A stretch of 64,000 bases of DNA from Lysinibacillus macroides. GTDB taxonomy: Bacteria; Bacillota; Bacilli; Bacillales_A; Planococcaceae. Under the pieces are notes generated by a model. It worked only from the letters and a program-made list of their open reading frames with translations. It was not told the origin of the DNA and ran no database searches. The position numbers and the translations under genes are program-made. The stretch's first letter is position 1. Each line of letters begins with the position of its first letter. The DNA is taken from NCBI RefSeq assembly GCF_001281525.1, contig NZ_LGCI01000002.1:186001-250000 (forward strand). The letters run 5' to 3'. Shown here piece after piece: positions 1 through 7,168 of this stretch.

Positions 1-11
1 TATAATTTAAA

Positions 12-57
12 AAATCTTCTTCAAAGAAGCTAGCCATAACTTCTTTGAAGAAGATTT
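12..57 (-). terminator. Rho-independent terminator after the PucR gene
   Basis: An 18-bp perfect inverted repeat (12-29 with 40-57) encloses a 10-nt loop. On the minus strand the stem is followed by a T-rich stretch (TTTAAATTATA). It lies 30 bp past the stop codon of the PucR-type gene. The strong stem could also stop transcription arriving from the other side. Confidence 0.8.
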
Positions 58-87
58 ACTATTGTTATAAGGGACTAATCATCAATT

Positions 88-1668
88 TTAAGTAATCTTC
101 TTTTTTGAATACTTCCAGTCATAACCGATTGTATTTAAAAAATCTAATGCTACTAGCGCTGTCTCCAATGCGGTTTTCTTTGGAAATTCATCGAAATCTT
201 TACCGATTAACTCCTTCATTCTTTCTAAACGATAATATAAAGATTGTCTAACAATATGAAGAGCTGTGGCTGTTACTTTTTTTGAGCAGTTATTATAAAG
301 ATATACTCGCAACGTTTCAATTAAATTAGAGTTAAACTGATCGTCATAATCAATCACAGGTCCTAAATGATCAATCACATAATCTTCGAGTATCCCTTTT
401 TCATATAGAGGATAAATTAATCGATAAATATAAATATCTTGATAAAATAAAAGTGTTTGTTTATACATTGTATTATGGAAAAACATCACTTCATTTGCTG
501 TTTTATAGGCTAAAGATAATTTATATAATGATTGAGCTGGTCGACCTATTGCAACCTTTAATGCTTGCTGCTTCTTTTTAAAATACTCCTCTACTCTCTC
601 CAAAATAGCTACAATATCTGCCCTATTGCAACTTTTATAGGTAAATAAAATACATGTGAGCTGATGATTATAAATAAATGGTAGTAAATCAATTCCTATC
701 ACTTTGAATTGCGATTTTAAAAATATTGATAAATATTTAAATTCATCCTTCAAAAATTGATTATCTGGACAATCAATTATCATCACAATAAATTCAGCAA
801 TATCCTTATCCAAATTTAGCTTTTTTAAATTAATCATTAATTGATCCGCACCGATTGTACCGAGTATCCAGTTCTTGATCCATTCTGGCGCTTCCATCTG
901 ATGATCATTTGAATAAATATCTCGGAAAATAAGCTGCCCTAAAGTTTGTACAGTTCTTTTAACAATCGAGCTGTCCATTTCCGATAATTCATCCAATGAG
1001 CCATCTATATATAACACACCATATTGATTGTCTAATAGTTCAATTGGAAAAGAAGTGATGGATTCACTGGCTTCTGCTACATTTTTCTTAAATGTTTGCT
1101 TATCTAATGTTTTATAAAAGGATATGATTGGTTCAGTATTCATCATTTCAAACGCAACAGACCTTTTAATAGTTAAACAAAGGGTATCGATCATCTTTTG
1201 ATAAGGCGCATTTGAAAGTAGCACCTCGTTTAAAAGCTTAGAATACTCCTCTAGCTCAGTCAAGACATTATAACGGCTTTGAATAATATGAATATTGATA
1301 TTACGACTAACATCTAAAAATTTCACTAGCTCTTGGAAAATAATCACTGGAAAACCTTCCTCATTCGCAAGATCAATAACAGCTTGAGGTATATGAAACG
1401 TAAATTGCCCTAATTCAATACAAATTCCTGATGCTCCTGCTGCAATCGCTTTCTTGATAACGATGACAAACATTTCCTCATTCTCTTGCCAGCCCAGCCC
1501 TGTACATAAAATGAGTTCACCTCCATTGAGATAATCACCAAGATGGGGTGATTCAGAAATATGTACCCAGCTCACAGACTTTAAAATCCCAGTATGTCCC
1601 CCTATCAATTTAGCATTTTTAAAATCCTTCGTATGCAAAATTGATTCAATTGTCAATAAACCTTTCAT
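88..1668 (-). CDS. PucR family transcriptional regulator
   Basis: Probable DNA-binding regulator of the catabolic operon that lies upstream of it on the same strand. Residues 1 to about 125 match the PucR N-terminal domain (start MKGLLTIESIL, then HISESPHLGDYLNGGELILC). The C-terminus (about 455-515) holds the PucR-type helix-turn-helix, with VTATALHIVRQSLYYRLERM. The central part is a variable sensor region. At 526 residues it has the normal family length. The ATG is preceded by GGGGAG at 6 nt. PucR-family proteins often activate purine, proline or amino-acid degradation in Bacilli, so local control of the hydroxyproline-like operon is a reasonable inference. A 181-bp gap with a hairpin separates it from the preceding gene, so it may have its own promoter. 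Family call is firm; target is inferred. Confidence 0.9.
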   Translation of the reverse strand: MKGLLTIESILHTKDFKNAKLIGGHTGILKSVSWVHISESPHLGDYLNGGELILCTGLGWQENEEMFVIVIKKAIAAGASGICIELGQFTFHIPQAVIDLANEEGFPVIIFQELVKFLDVSRNINIHIIQSRYNVLTELEEYSKLLNEVLLSNAPYQKMIDTLCLTIKRSVAFEMMNTEPIISFYKTLDKQTFKKNVAEASESITSFPIELLDNQYGVLYIDGSLDELSEMDSSIVKRTVQTLGQLIFRDIYSNDHQMEAPEWIKNWILGTIGADQLMINLKKLNLDKDIAEFIVMIIDCPDNQFLKDEFKYLSIFLKSQFKVIGIDLLPFIYNHQLTCILFTYKSCNRADIVAILERVEEYFKKKQQALKVAIGRPAQSLYKLSLAYKTANEVMFFHNTMYKQTLLFYQDIYIYRLIYPLYEKGILEDYVIDHLGPVIDYDDQFNSNLIETLRVYLYNNCSKKVTATALHIVRQSLYYRLERMKELIGKDFDEFPKKTALETALVALDFLNTIGYDWKYSKKKIT

Positions 1669-1766
1669 ATAAAGCTCCCCTTTGTCCTCTTAGAAAGATA
1701 ATTTGAATATTGCTTTTACTCTTTGCTAAATACTATTCAAAGTCCGCTCTACCCTTTTTAACTATA

Positions 1767-1800
1767 ATAAGCCATGTGATTTTTTGTTCACATGGCTTAT
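1767..1800 (-). terminator. Hairpin between the operon and the PucR gene
   Basis: A 13-bp perfect inverted repeat (1767-1779 and 1788-1800, arms ATAAGCCATGTGA/TCACATGGCTTAT) with an 8-nt T-rich loop. It lies 50 bp after the stop of the flavodoxin-like gene. No good U-tract follows on either strand, so it may be a weak terminator or an mRNA processing/stability element. Confidence 0.5.
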
Positions 1801-1849
1801 ATTTGCTGTTTCACACTTATTATACTAAAAATCTTAGGTAAAATATAAT

Positions 1850-2377
1850 CTACATTCTTAACCTTTCCATGTAGTGTGCTATGGATGTTTGAATATCCTC
1901 TTCTGTCGCAACATAGGCTCCATTGAAATAGTATGGTGGTAAAAAAGTAGTTCCAATTAAATTGGATGTAGCACGAAACGGAAAGATTAATTCCTCGACT
2001 GTATACTTATTTCTACCCTCTCGATGGTATCTTTCTGCTCCACTACCTGTACTAAAAGCTAATAAAAGCTCCTTGCCATGTAAACGATCGCCATCTTTTC
2101 CATATGCCCATTGATCCGTTAATACATCATCAATCCATTTCTTTAATAATGGTGGGCAGCTATACCAATAAAATGGGAATTGCCATACAATACGCTCTGC
2201 CTGTTCACAGGCGTCCTGCTCTGCCTGCACATCAATTTGAAAGTTTTGACCATACAAGCTATATAAATCCCGAATTTTCACATTAGGTAGCTGCTGTTCA
2301 ATTGCTTCTTTCCATCGTCTATTAATCGTAGATGTTTCTATATTTGGATGTGCTAGTATTACTAAGGTTTCTTTCAT
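1850..2377 (-). CDS. NAD(P)H-dependent oxidoreductase, flavodoxin-like (KefF/MdaB type)
   Basis: Small cytoplasmic FMN/FAD quinone or flavin reductase of the NQO/KefF/MdaB family (175 residues, normal length). Seen: an N-terminal Rossmann strand VILAHPN, the family motif FPFYWYSCPPLLKKWID around residue 67-83, and LLLAFSTGSG around 105. The ATG has AGGAG 7-8 nt upstream. It begins 17 bp after the FAD subunit gene and is probably the last gene of the operon, where it could recycle electrons from the dehydrogenase or act in quinone detoxification. The family call is good; the specific role is inferred from position only. Confidence 0.85.
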   Translation of the reverse strand: MKETLVILAHPNIETSTINRRWKEAIEQQLPNVKIRDLYSLYGQNFQIDVQAEQDACEQAERIVWQFPFYWYSCPPLLKKWIDDVLTDQWAYGKDGDRLHGKELLLAFSTGSGAERYHREGRNKYTVEELIFPFRATSNLIGTTFLPPYYFNGAYVATEEDIQTSIAHYMERLRM

Positions 2378-2394
2378 ATAATAATCTCCTTCAT

Positions 2395-3582
2395 TTAGCC
2401 ATGCTTATATTGATGATAAACCGTTGAACGTACCTGTTCGATATTTGGTTTAAACTGGATAAGTGCTTCTTGGCGAGCCTTTTTCACACCAACCGCTAAA
2501 CGATTGAGCAGTTCTTTATTTGGATCGATTGTTGGTTGAAGATAATTTACAATTGCTTGTCCTGCTACTTTTCCCTGTGCCCTTGCCACTTTTGCACTTT
2601 CCACACCTGTTATATTACCACTTAAAAACAAACCTGATTGCTTCGTTTCCATACTTTCACTATGTAATGGAACAGCCCCACTTAGCGCCTCTTTATGCAG
2701 TACATCACAGCCTGCTAGCTCCGCCAATTCAATCAATGGTCTTAACCCACCAGATAAACAAACGAAATCAACAGGAACAAATTCAGGGTTACCAATCGCA
2801 TTACCTTCGATATCAACATGCTGTACCTCGACTGCCTCTACTTGCGTTTTTCCGATAATACGCGTCACAACTTTTCGCATATAAATAGGAATGCCCCAAA
2901 CCTTCATCCCATTTTTCGGATAAAATTGGATCGCTAATTTAGGTGGAACAAATTTACTACCAATACGCATAAGCATTGAAGGTGCTAAATTGCCCAGTCC
3001 CATCATTCGCTGCATGATCTCTAACGGTTGGCTATCTTGTTTATTAATAATATTCTTTGGTGGTAAGTAAATCCCTTCTAAATTGCCTCCACATAATTGC
3101 AATTCTCTTGCAATCGCCATCGTCAAGGGATTTACCCCTATAATAATACCACGCTTGCCTGGTAATACACGATTCACATTCCCTAAAACCTGTGCCGCAC
3201 CAATTGATATAACGCCTGGCAATGTATTTCCTGGTAAGGCAATTGTTCTTTCAGCAGCCCCTGTTGCTAATAGCAATGCTTTTGTTTTATATACGCCTTT
3301 ATTTGTATAAATGATCCAACCATTATCGCTTTTTTCTAAATGTATAACGCTAGCTTCTAATTTAAATTGGACGTTGAATGCCTTTGCCTCATTTATTAAA
3401 TTCTCCGCAATTGCTAGACCATTTACCCATTCACCATTCGGCTCCTGATGTAACTGCCCTAAAAGCCTGCCTCCAGCACGATAAAATTCATCAATTATGA
3501 ATGTTTTTACACCTTGTTTACTTGCCTGAATAGCTGCCTCTAATCCACTTGGCCCAGCACCAATAATCACCAAATCATACAT
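2395..3582 (-). CDS. FAD/NAD(P)-dependent oxidoreductase, alpha subunit of a heteromeric (hydroxy)proline/opine-type dehydrogenase
   Basis: Large FAD subunit of a multi-subunit amine dehydrogenase (HcnB/OoxA/proline dehydrogenase alpha type). An N-terminal dinucleotide motif (LVIIGAGPSGLEAA) and a second, central one (GKRGIIIGVNPLTMAIA) are visible, with ATGAAER near residue 110. In many relatives a BFD-like [2Fe-2S] domain is fused at the C-terminus; here it is a separate gene upstream. I chose ATG 3582, which has AGGTGA six nt upstream; an in-frame GTG at 3591 directly abuts the previous stop and overlaps that ribosome site. With the 2Fe-2S, BFD and DAO-type genes it would form the D-hydroxyproline (or related imino/opine) dehydrogenase. 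Family firm, substrate inferred from operon context. Confidence 0.85.
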   Translation of the reverse strand: MYDLVIIGAGPSGLEAAIQASKQGVKTFIIDEFYRAGGRLLGQLHQEPNGEWVNGLAIAENLINEAKAFNVQFKLEASVIHLEKSDNGWIIYTNKGVYKTKALLLATGAAERTIALPGNTLPGVISIGAAQVLGNVNRVLPGKRGIIIGVNPLTMAIARELQLCGGNLEGIYLPPKNIINKQDSQPLEIMQRMMGLGNLAPSMLMRIGSKFVPPKLAIQFYPKNGMKVWGIPIYMRKVVTRIIGKTQVEAVEVQHVDIEGNAIGNPEFVPVDFVCLSGGLRPLIELAELAGCDVLHKEALSGAVPLHSESMETKQSGLFLSGNITGVESAKVARAQGKVAGQAIVNYLQPTIDPNKELLNRLAVGVKKARQEALIQFKPNIEQVRSTVYHQYKHG

Positions 3583-3591
3583 GCCAATCAC

Positions 3592-3906
3592 CTACTTATT
3601 TTGAATAATGGAGCTTACTTGCATGCCATCATATACTTTTGTTAAGCATGCTCGTACCGTAACATCATTTTCTATTTGTACACGGCATTCAAAACAATGA
3701 CCAATATTACAGTAAATTCCTCTATTTTGAGCCTGCGGATTTACTTGTCGGAAATTTTTAATGTCATTTGCCATTAGTGCAGATGCGATCGTATCGCCTT
3801 CCATTGCTGCAATTTGCCGACCATTAAAATTGAGGTAAATACTCTCTGCTTTTACCGCTCCTAAAACAGGATGATTTAAAACACGTAAACGATCATTATT
3901 TTTCAT
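3592..3906 (-). CDS. (2Fe-2S)-binding small subunit of amine dehydrogenase (HcnA/LhpF-like)
   Basis: About 104-residue ferredoxin-like electron-transfer subunit. Cysteines in the pattern CNIGHCFEC followed by a fourth Cys 13 residues later (C66, C71, C74, C87 from the chosen start) fit a plant-type [2Fe-2S] site, as in the small subunits of cyanide synthase, octopine oxidase and heteromeric hydroxyproline dehydrogenases. The 5' end overlaps the BFD gene. The longest frame starts at GTG 3915, but ATG 3906 has AGGTG at a good distance, so I use the ATG. The stop is directly followed by the FAD subunit gene, indicating translational coupling. Confidence 0.85.
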   Translation of the reverse strand: MKNNDRLRVLNHPVLGAVKAESIYLNFNGRQIAAMEGDTIASALMANDIKNFRQVNPQAQNRGIYCNIGHCFECRVQIENDVTVRACLTKVYDGMQVSSIIQNK

Positions 3907-4189
3907 ATAAGTCACCTAGCTCTCCAAATGAAATGGGACGAACGGGCGGGCGAACTTGCACTTTTTGTTCTACGCTATCTAATGAATGTGCATGATATTC
4001 AGTGACAATTTGCTCCACTAAGCATTTACAAATTCGTCCACCACAAGGCCCCATACCTGCCCTTGTTCGCATTTTTACTTCCCTTACAGAAGAACGAAAT
4101 GTAGAAACGACCTGTTCAATTTCTTCTAACGTGATATTTTCACACCTACAGATGATTGTTGGATTTTCATATTTCATCGGTATATTCAC
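3896..4189 (-). CDS. BFD-like [2Fe-2S] subunit of amine dehydrogenase
   Basis: A 97-residue protein with the bacterioferritin-associated-ferredoxin-like pattern: CRC at residues 14-16 and PCGGRICKC at 48-56, separated by about 32 residues. Such domains are usually fused to the C-terminus of the FAD alpha subunit; here it is free-standing and lies between the racemase and the 2Fe-2S gene. The start used is GTG 4189, with AAGGA 7 nt upstream; ATG 4177 with AGGTGA is an equal alternative. The gene overlaps the next one by 11-20 nt. Predicted to carry electrons between the FAD subunits. Confidence 0.8.
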   Translation of the reverse strand: MNIPMKYENPTIICRCENITLEEIEQVVSTFRSSVREVKMRTRAGMGPCGGRICKCLVEQIVTEYHAHSLDSVEQKVQVRPPVRPISFGELGDLYEK

Positions 4190-4213
4190 CTACTATTCCT
4201 TATCAAATGAACG

Positions 4214-4260
4214 AGATGCGAAAATTCCACCTCCTATACTAAGAATGAATTTTCGCATCT
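4214..4260 (-). other. Intercistronic hairpin inside the operon
   Basis: Perfect 14-bp inverted repeat (arms AGATGCGAAAATTC at 4214-4227 and its complement at 4247-4260) with a 19-nt loop, in the 80-bp gap between the racemase and BFD genes. No T-tract follows on either strand, so it is probably not a classical terminator. It could be a processing or stability element setting different levels for the two halves of the operon. Confidence 0.6.
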
Positions 4261-4269
4261 ACTATATGG

Positions 4270-5067
4270 TTAAATAAAGCCTACATATGGTTTTTGACTT
4301 TGTGATTGATGTACCCAGTTAATCATGCTTATAAAGTCATAAACAGGTAACTGACTGTATTGCTGAATCGCATAAGCATATGGTGGTAAATCGCTACATT
4401 CTAGCAAAATCGCTCCGATTGCGGGATCAGCCTCTAATGCCTCTGCTAATGCACCAAGCACCTCTGCCTTTACTTGTTCATTATCAAAATGGCCTCTACT
4501 TTGCACAATAGCTGAAAATTCAGGTAGATGATATAAATCTTTGATAACAATACGATCTTTCAAAGCTAGTGCCTGACAGTTGTCCAAAACATGGTCTGTA
4601 ATGCCTTTTGCATCCGCTGTTAGCATTAAAATTTTCTGTGAAGACTTTAAGCCACTGCTAATCCACGGTAATTGAATAACGCTCGATAAAAACACAGGGA
4701 TGTTGACCGCTTCTGCAACAGCCTTTTGATAGTTACCAAAAAATCCACAGGCTGCACAAATAGCTTTTGCCCCATAACGCTCTAGCTCTTGCGCTGCACG
4801 AATAATATCCTGCTCCAATGCTGGATCACCACGATGAATGCGCTCCTGTGTGCAATTATCCACAACCTTTAGCACAACCGGAAAGTTATAGGTTGTTAAG
4901 TTTGCTACATTGCCTGGAAGAATCGGATACCAACATTCATCTAAAAAGAGAATTCCTACAGCATAGCCGCTTACATATTTCCCTTTTGACATTTTAATCT
5001 CCGTTTGCTCGGATGGATCAAAGTAGCCTGCTGTAAGGTCTATTCTATGTTGACCGCTTTCTATCAT
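4270..5067 (-). CDS. Aspartate/glutamate racemase superfamily protein
   Basis: 265-residue protein of the Asp/Glu/hydantoin racemase fold. Two cysteines sit where the catalytic acid/base pair of this superfamily is expected: C107 in AICAACGFFGNYQ and C224 in LLECSDLPPYA. The ATG overlaps the stop of the DHDPS-like gene (ATGA), so it belongs firmly to this operon. Hydroxyproline operons normally use a proline-racemase-type 2-epimerase, and none is present in this cluster. The simplest inference is that this protein supplies the epimerase or racemase step, but it could act on another intermediate. Substrate unknown. Confidence 0.75.
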   Translation of the reverse strand: MIESGQHRIDLTAGYFDPSEQTEIKMSKGKYVSGYAVGILFLDECWYPILPGNVANLTTYNFPVVLKVVDNCTQERIHRGDPALEQDIIRAAQELERYGAKAICAACGFFGNYQKAVAEAVNIPVFLSSVIQLPWISSGLKSSQKILMLTADAKGITDHVLDNCQALALKDRIVIKDLYHLPEFSAIVQSRGHFDNEQVKAEVLGALAEALEADPAIGAILLECSDLPPYAYAIQQYSQLPVYDFISMINWVHQSQSQKPYVGFI

Positions 5068-5957
5068 TTTGCCACCAGCTTCCCAAGCTCTTGCAGCATC
5101 CCTTCGATTTTTGCCTTTAATTCATTTGTAGTTGGAACAAGTGGTTTACGAACATAGACCGATTCATAGCCTAACACCTTTAAGCCTGCCTTTACAGGAC
5201 CTGGAGAAGGCTCCTGCTCCACATAATCATATAAAGGTGCTAATTTTTTGTTTAAAGCAATTGCTTCTGCAATTTTATTTTCTTTAAATAAATTGTATAG
5301 TTTCACAATTTCATCCGGGATTAAATTATGCACAATACCCGTTGCGCCATCTCCTCCAACAGCTAATGTTGGTAAAATTAAATGCTCATAGCCTGTTAAC
5401 ACTGCGAAGTTAGGATTGTCCTGTACTAAAGCAATTACTTTACATGTATGCTCCTGATCCGTTGTATTTTTCACACCGACGATGCCAGGGATTTGGCTTA
5501 AACGGTGAATAAGCTGCGGGCTTAATTCCACATTTGTCGCACCTGGGTAATGATAAATAACAATACCAATGGATACGCTTTCCGCAATCGCCGTATAGTA
5601 ATCGATAATGCCCTGCTCAGATGTTTTCATATAATAAGGTGTAATGATTAAAGCACAATCTGCCCCTGCTTCTTCCGCAAATTTTGTTAAGGCGATTGTA
5701 TCCTCTGTACGCGCACAGCTTGTGCCAGCCATAATTGGTACACGACCGTCTGCCACTTGGCACGCCGTTGCGATTACTTCCTTACGCTCCTCTAAGCTCA
5801 TTAAAGAATATTCACCTGTACTACCATCTGTTAATAAACAATGCATACCTGCCTCAATTAATGATTCAATTAATTTCCTATACTCCTTTTTATCAAACTG
5901 CTCATTCTCATCAAATGGTGTTGGTACTGCTGGAATCATTCCTGTTGGTTTATACAT
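5064..5957 (-). CDS. Dihydrodipicolinate synthase family lyase (probable pyrroline-4-hydroxy-2-carboxylate deaminase)
   Basis: 297-residue TIM-barrel class I aldolase of the DapA/NAL family. Seen: the pyruvate-binding loop DGSTGE (44-49), the Tyr of VIYHYPG (about 135), and the Schiff-base lysine K163 in GIVGVKNTT. The ATG has AGGGGGA upstream at 7 nt. In D-hydroxyproline catabolism a member of this family deaminates and dehydrates delta-1-pyrroline-4-hydroxy-2-carboxylate to 2-oxoglutarate semialdehyde. Here it sits between an FAD amine oxidase and the racemase, with an aldehyde dehydrogenase further upstream, which supports that role over lysine synthesis. Other possibilities are keto-deoxy sugar acid dehydratases. 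Confidence 0.85.
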   Translation of the reverse strand: MYKPTGMIPAVPTPFDENEQFDKKEYRKLIESLIEAGMHCLLTDGSTGEYSLMSLEERKEVIATACQVADGRVPIMAGTSCARTEDTIALTKFAEEAGADCALIITPYYMKTSEQGIIDYYTAIAESVSIGIVIYHYPGATNVELSPQLIHRLSQIPGIVGVKNTTDQEHTCKVIALVQDNPNFAVLTGYEHLILPTLAVGGDGATGIVHNLIPDEIVKLYNLFKENKIAEAIALNKKLAPLYDYVEQEPSPGPVKAGLKVLGYESVYVRKPLVPTTNELKAKIEGMLQELGKLVAK

Positions 5958-5969
5958 AATTTATTCCCC

Positions 5970-7151
5970 CTAAACGGTTGTTTTTAAATAACGGTTGTAA
6001 TTTAAACGATCAATATTAAAATCTGTTGGTTCATTGGCAAGAATTTGTGCAACCATTCTTCCTGTGATTGGTGACATACTAATGCCGTCTCCTTCATGGC
6101 CACTTGCAATATAGTAGCCAGGTACACTTTCTACACCAGACACAATTGGTAAATGGTCTTCCACCCATGGGCGAATACCTGCATATGCTCTTATACATTG
6201 AACATCCGCCAATTTCGGAATAAAGCGTATAGCTCGCTCTGCAATCGCTTTCATAACATCGATCTCTGATGAAATATCATAACCTTTAAATGCCCGATGT
6301 CCCCCTACTAAATAATTTCCTACTTCTGTAGGCTCAATTGTAAAGGCAACATTATGGCTTGCTACAAGCTCACTTACATTACGCTGATAATCAATATCCT
6401 CAAATTTAGAAAGCATATAGCCAAACTCGTGCACTTTTTGTTTGGCTAACGACAGTGATGTAATTTCTGATACAAGTACAAGTCCCTTTCTTGGCTTAAT
6501 TGGTATCGGGATATTGACATATTCAGAAATAATCGGTGACCATACGCCTGCGCAATTGACAACATTTTTTGTTTTAATTTTTCCGCGATCTGTTAGCACA
6601 GCCTGTACTTCTTTTTTCTCATTTAGCTCAATATCAATGACTTCATGATAATCAAATAAATCTAAGCCCATTTTTTGTGCTTCCGCTACAAATGCAAAGC
6701 ATAATTTATAGGGATTCATGGTAGAATCAACCTCTGTCCAGATTCCACCGATTAAATCCTTCGCTAAATATGGTTCGATTTCTAATATTTCTTTATTGTC
6801 CATCATTTGCATAACATAGCCATTATTTACTTGTTGCTGAACATAGTCTTTCGCAATCGCCATTTCCTGCTCCGTCTCGCATACATACAAGCTGCCTCGT
6901 GTGCTAAACTCAAAATCTTCCGACAGCTCTCTTGCTAGCTCTTGGAATAATTGAATGCTTCGATAGCCAATTTCTGTATCAATGCCTGGTTTTTTATCGC
7001 AAATTAAAGCGACTGCATCACATCTGCTGGATGTACCAGCCGCTATTCCACCACGCTCAACTAATGCCACCTTAAAGCCCTTTCTCACTAAATGGTAAGC
7101 AACACTTGTGCCGATTACCCCTGCCCCAATTACGACAACATCATAGCTCAA
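5970..7151 (-). CDS. FAD-dependent amine oxidase/dehydrogenase, DAO family (beta subunit)
   Basis: 393-residue D-amino-acid-oxidase-fold flavoprotein related to glycine/sarcosine oxidase and the beta subunits of proline and D-hydroxyproline dehydrogenases. The N-terminus carries the Rossmann motif VVVIGAGVIGTSVAYHL, followed by GTSSRCDA; the C-terminal half has the YAGIRPWVEDHLPIVSG region that closes around FAD. The start is TTG 7151, with AGGAGG 7 nt upstream. Expected to oxidise the D-imino acid to a pyrroline, passing electrons to the alpha/BFD/2Fe-2S subunits encoded downstream. Precise substrate inferred from operon context only. Confidence 0.85.
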   Translation of the reverse strand: MSYDVVVIGAGVIGTSVAYHLVRKGFKVALVERGGIAAGTSSRCDAVALICDKKPGIDTEIGYRSIQLFQELARELSEDFEFSTRGSLYVCETEQEMAIAKDYVQQQVNNGYVMQMMDNKEILEIEPYLAKDLIGGIWTEVDSTMNPYKLCFAFVAEAQKMGLDLFDYHEVIDIELNEKKEVQAVLTDRGKIKTKNVVNCAGVWSPIISEYVNIPIPIKPRKGLVLVSEITSLSLAKQKVHEFGYMLSKFEDIDYQRNVSELVASHNVAFTIEPTEVGNYLVGGHRAFKGYDISSEIDVMKAIAERAIRFIPKLADVQCIRAYAGIRPWVEDHLPIVSGVESVPGYYIASGHEGDGISMSPITGRMVAQILANEPTDFNIDRLNYNRYLKTTV

Positions 7152-7168
7152 TGAAATCCCTCCTAGCC

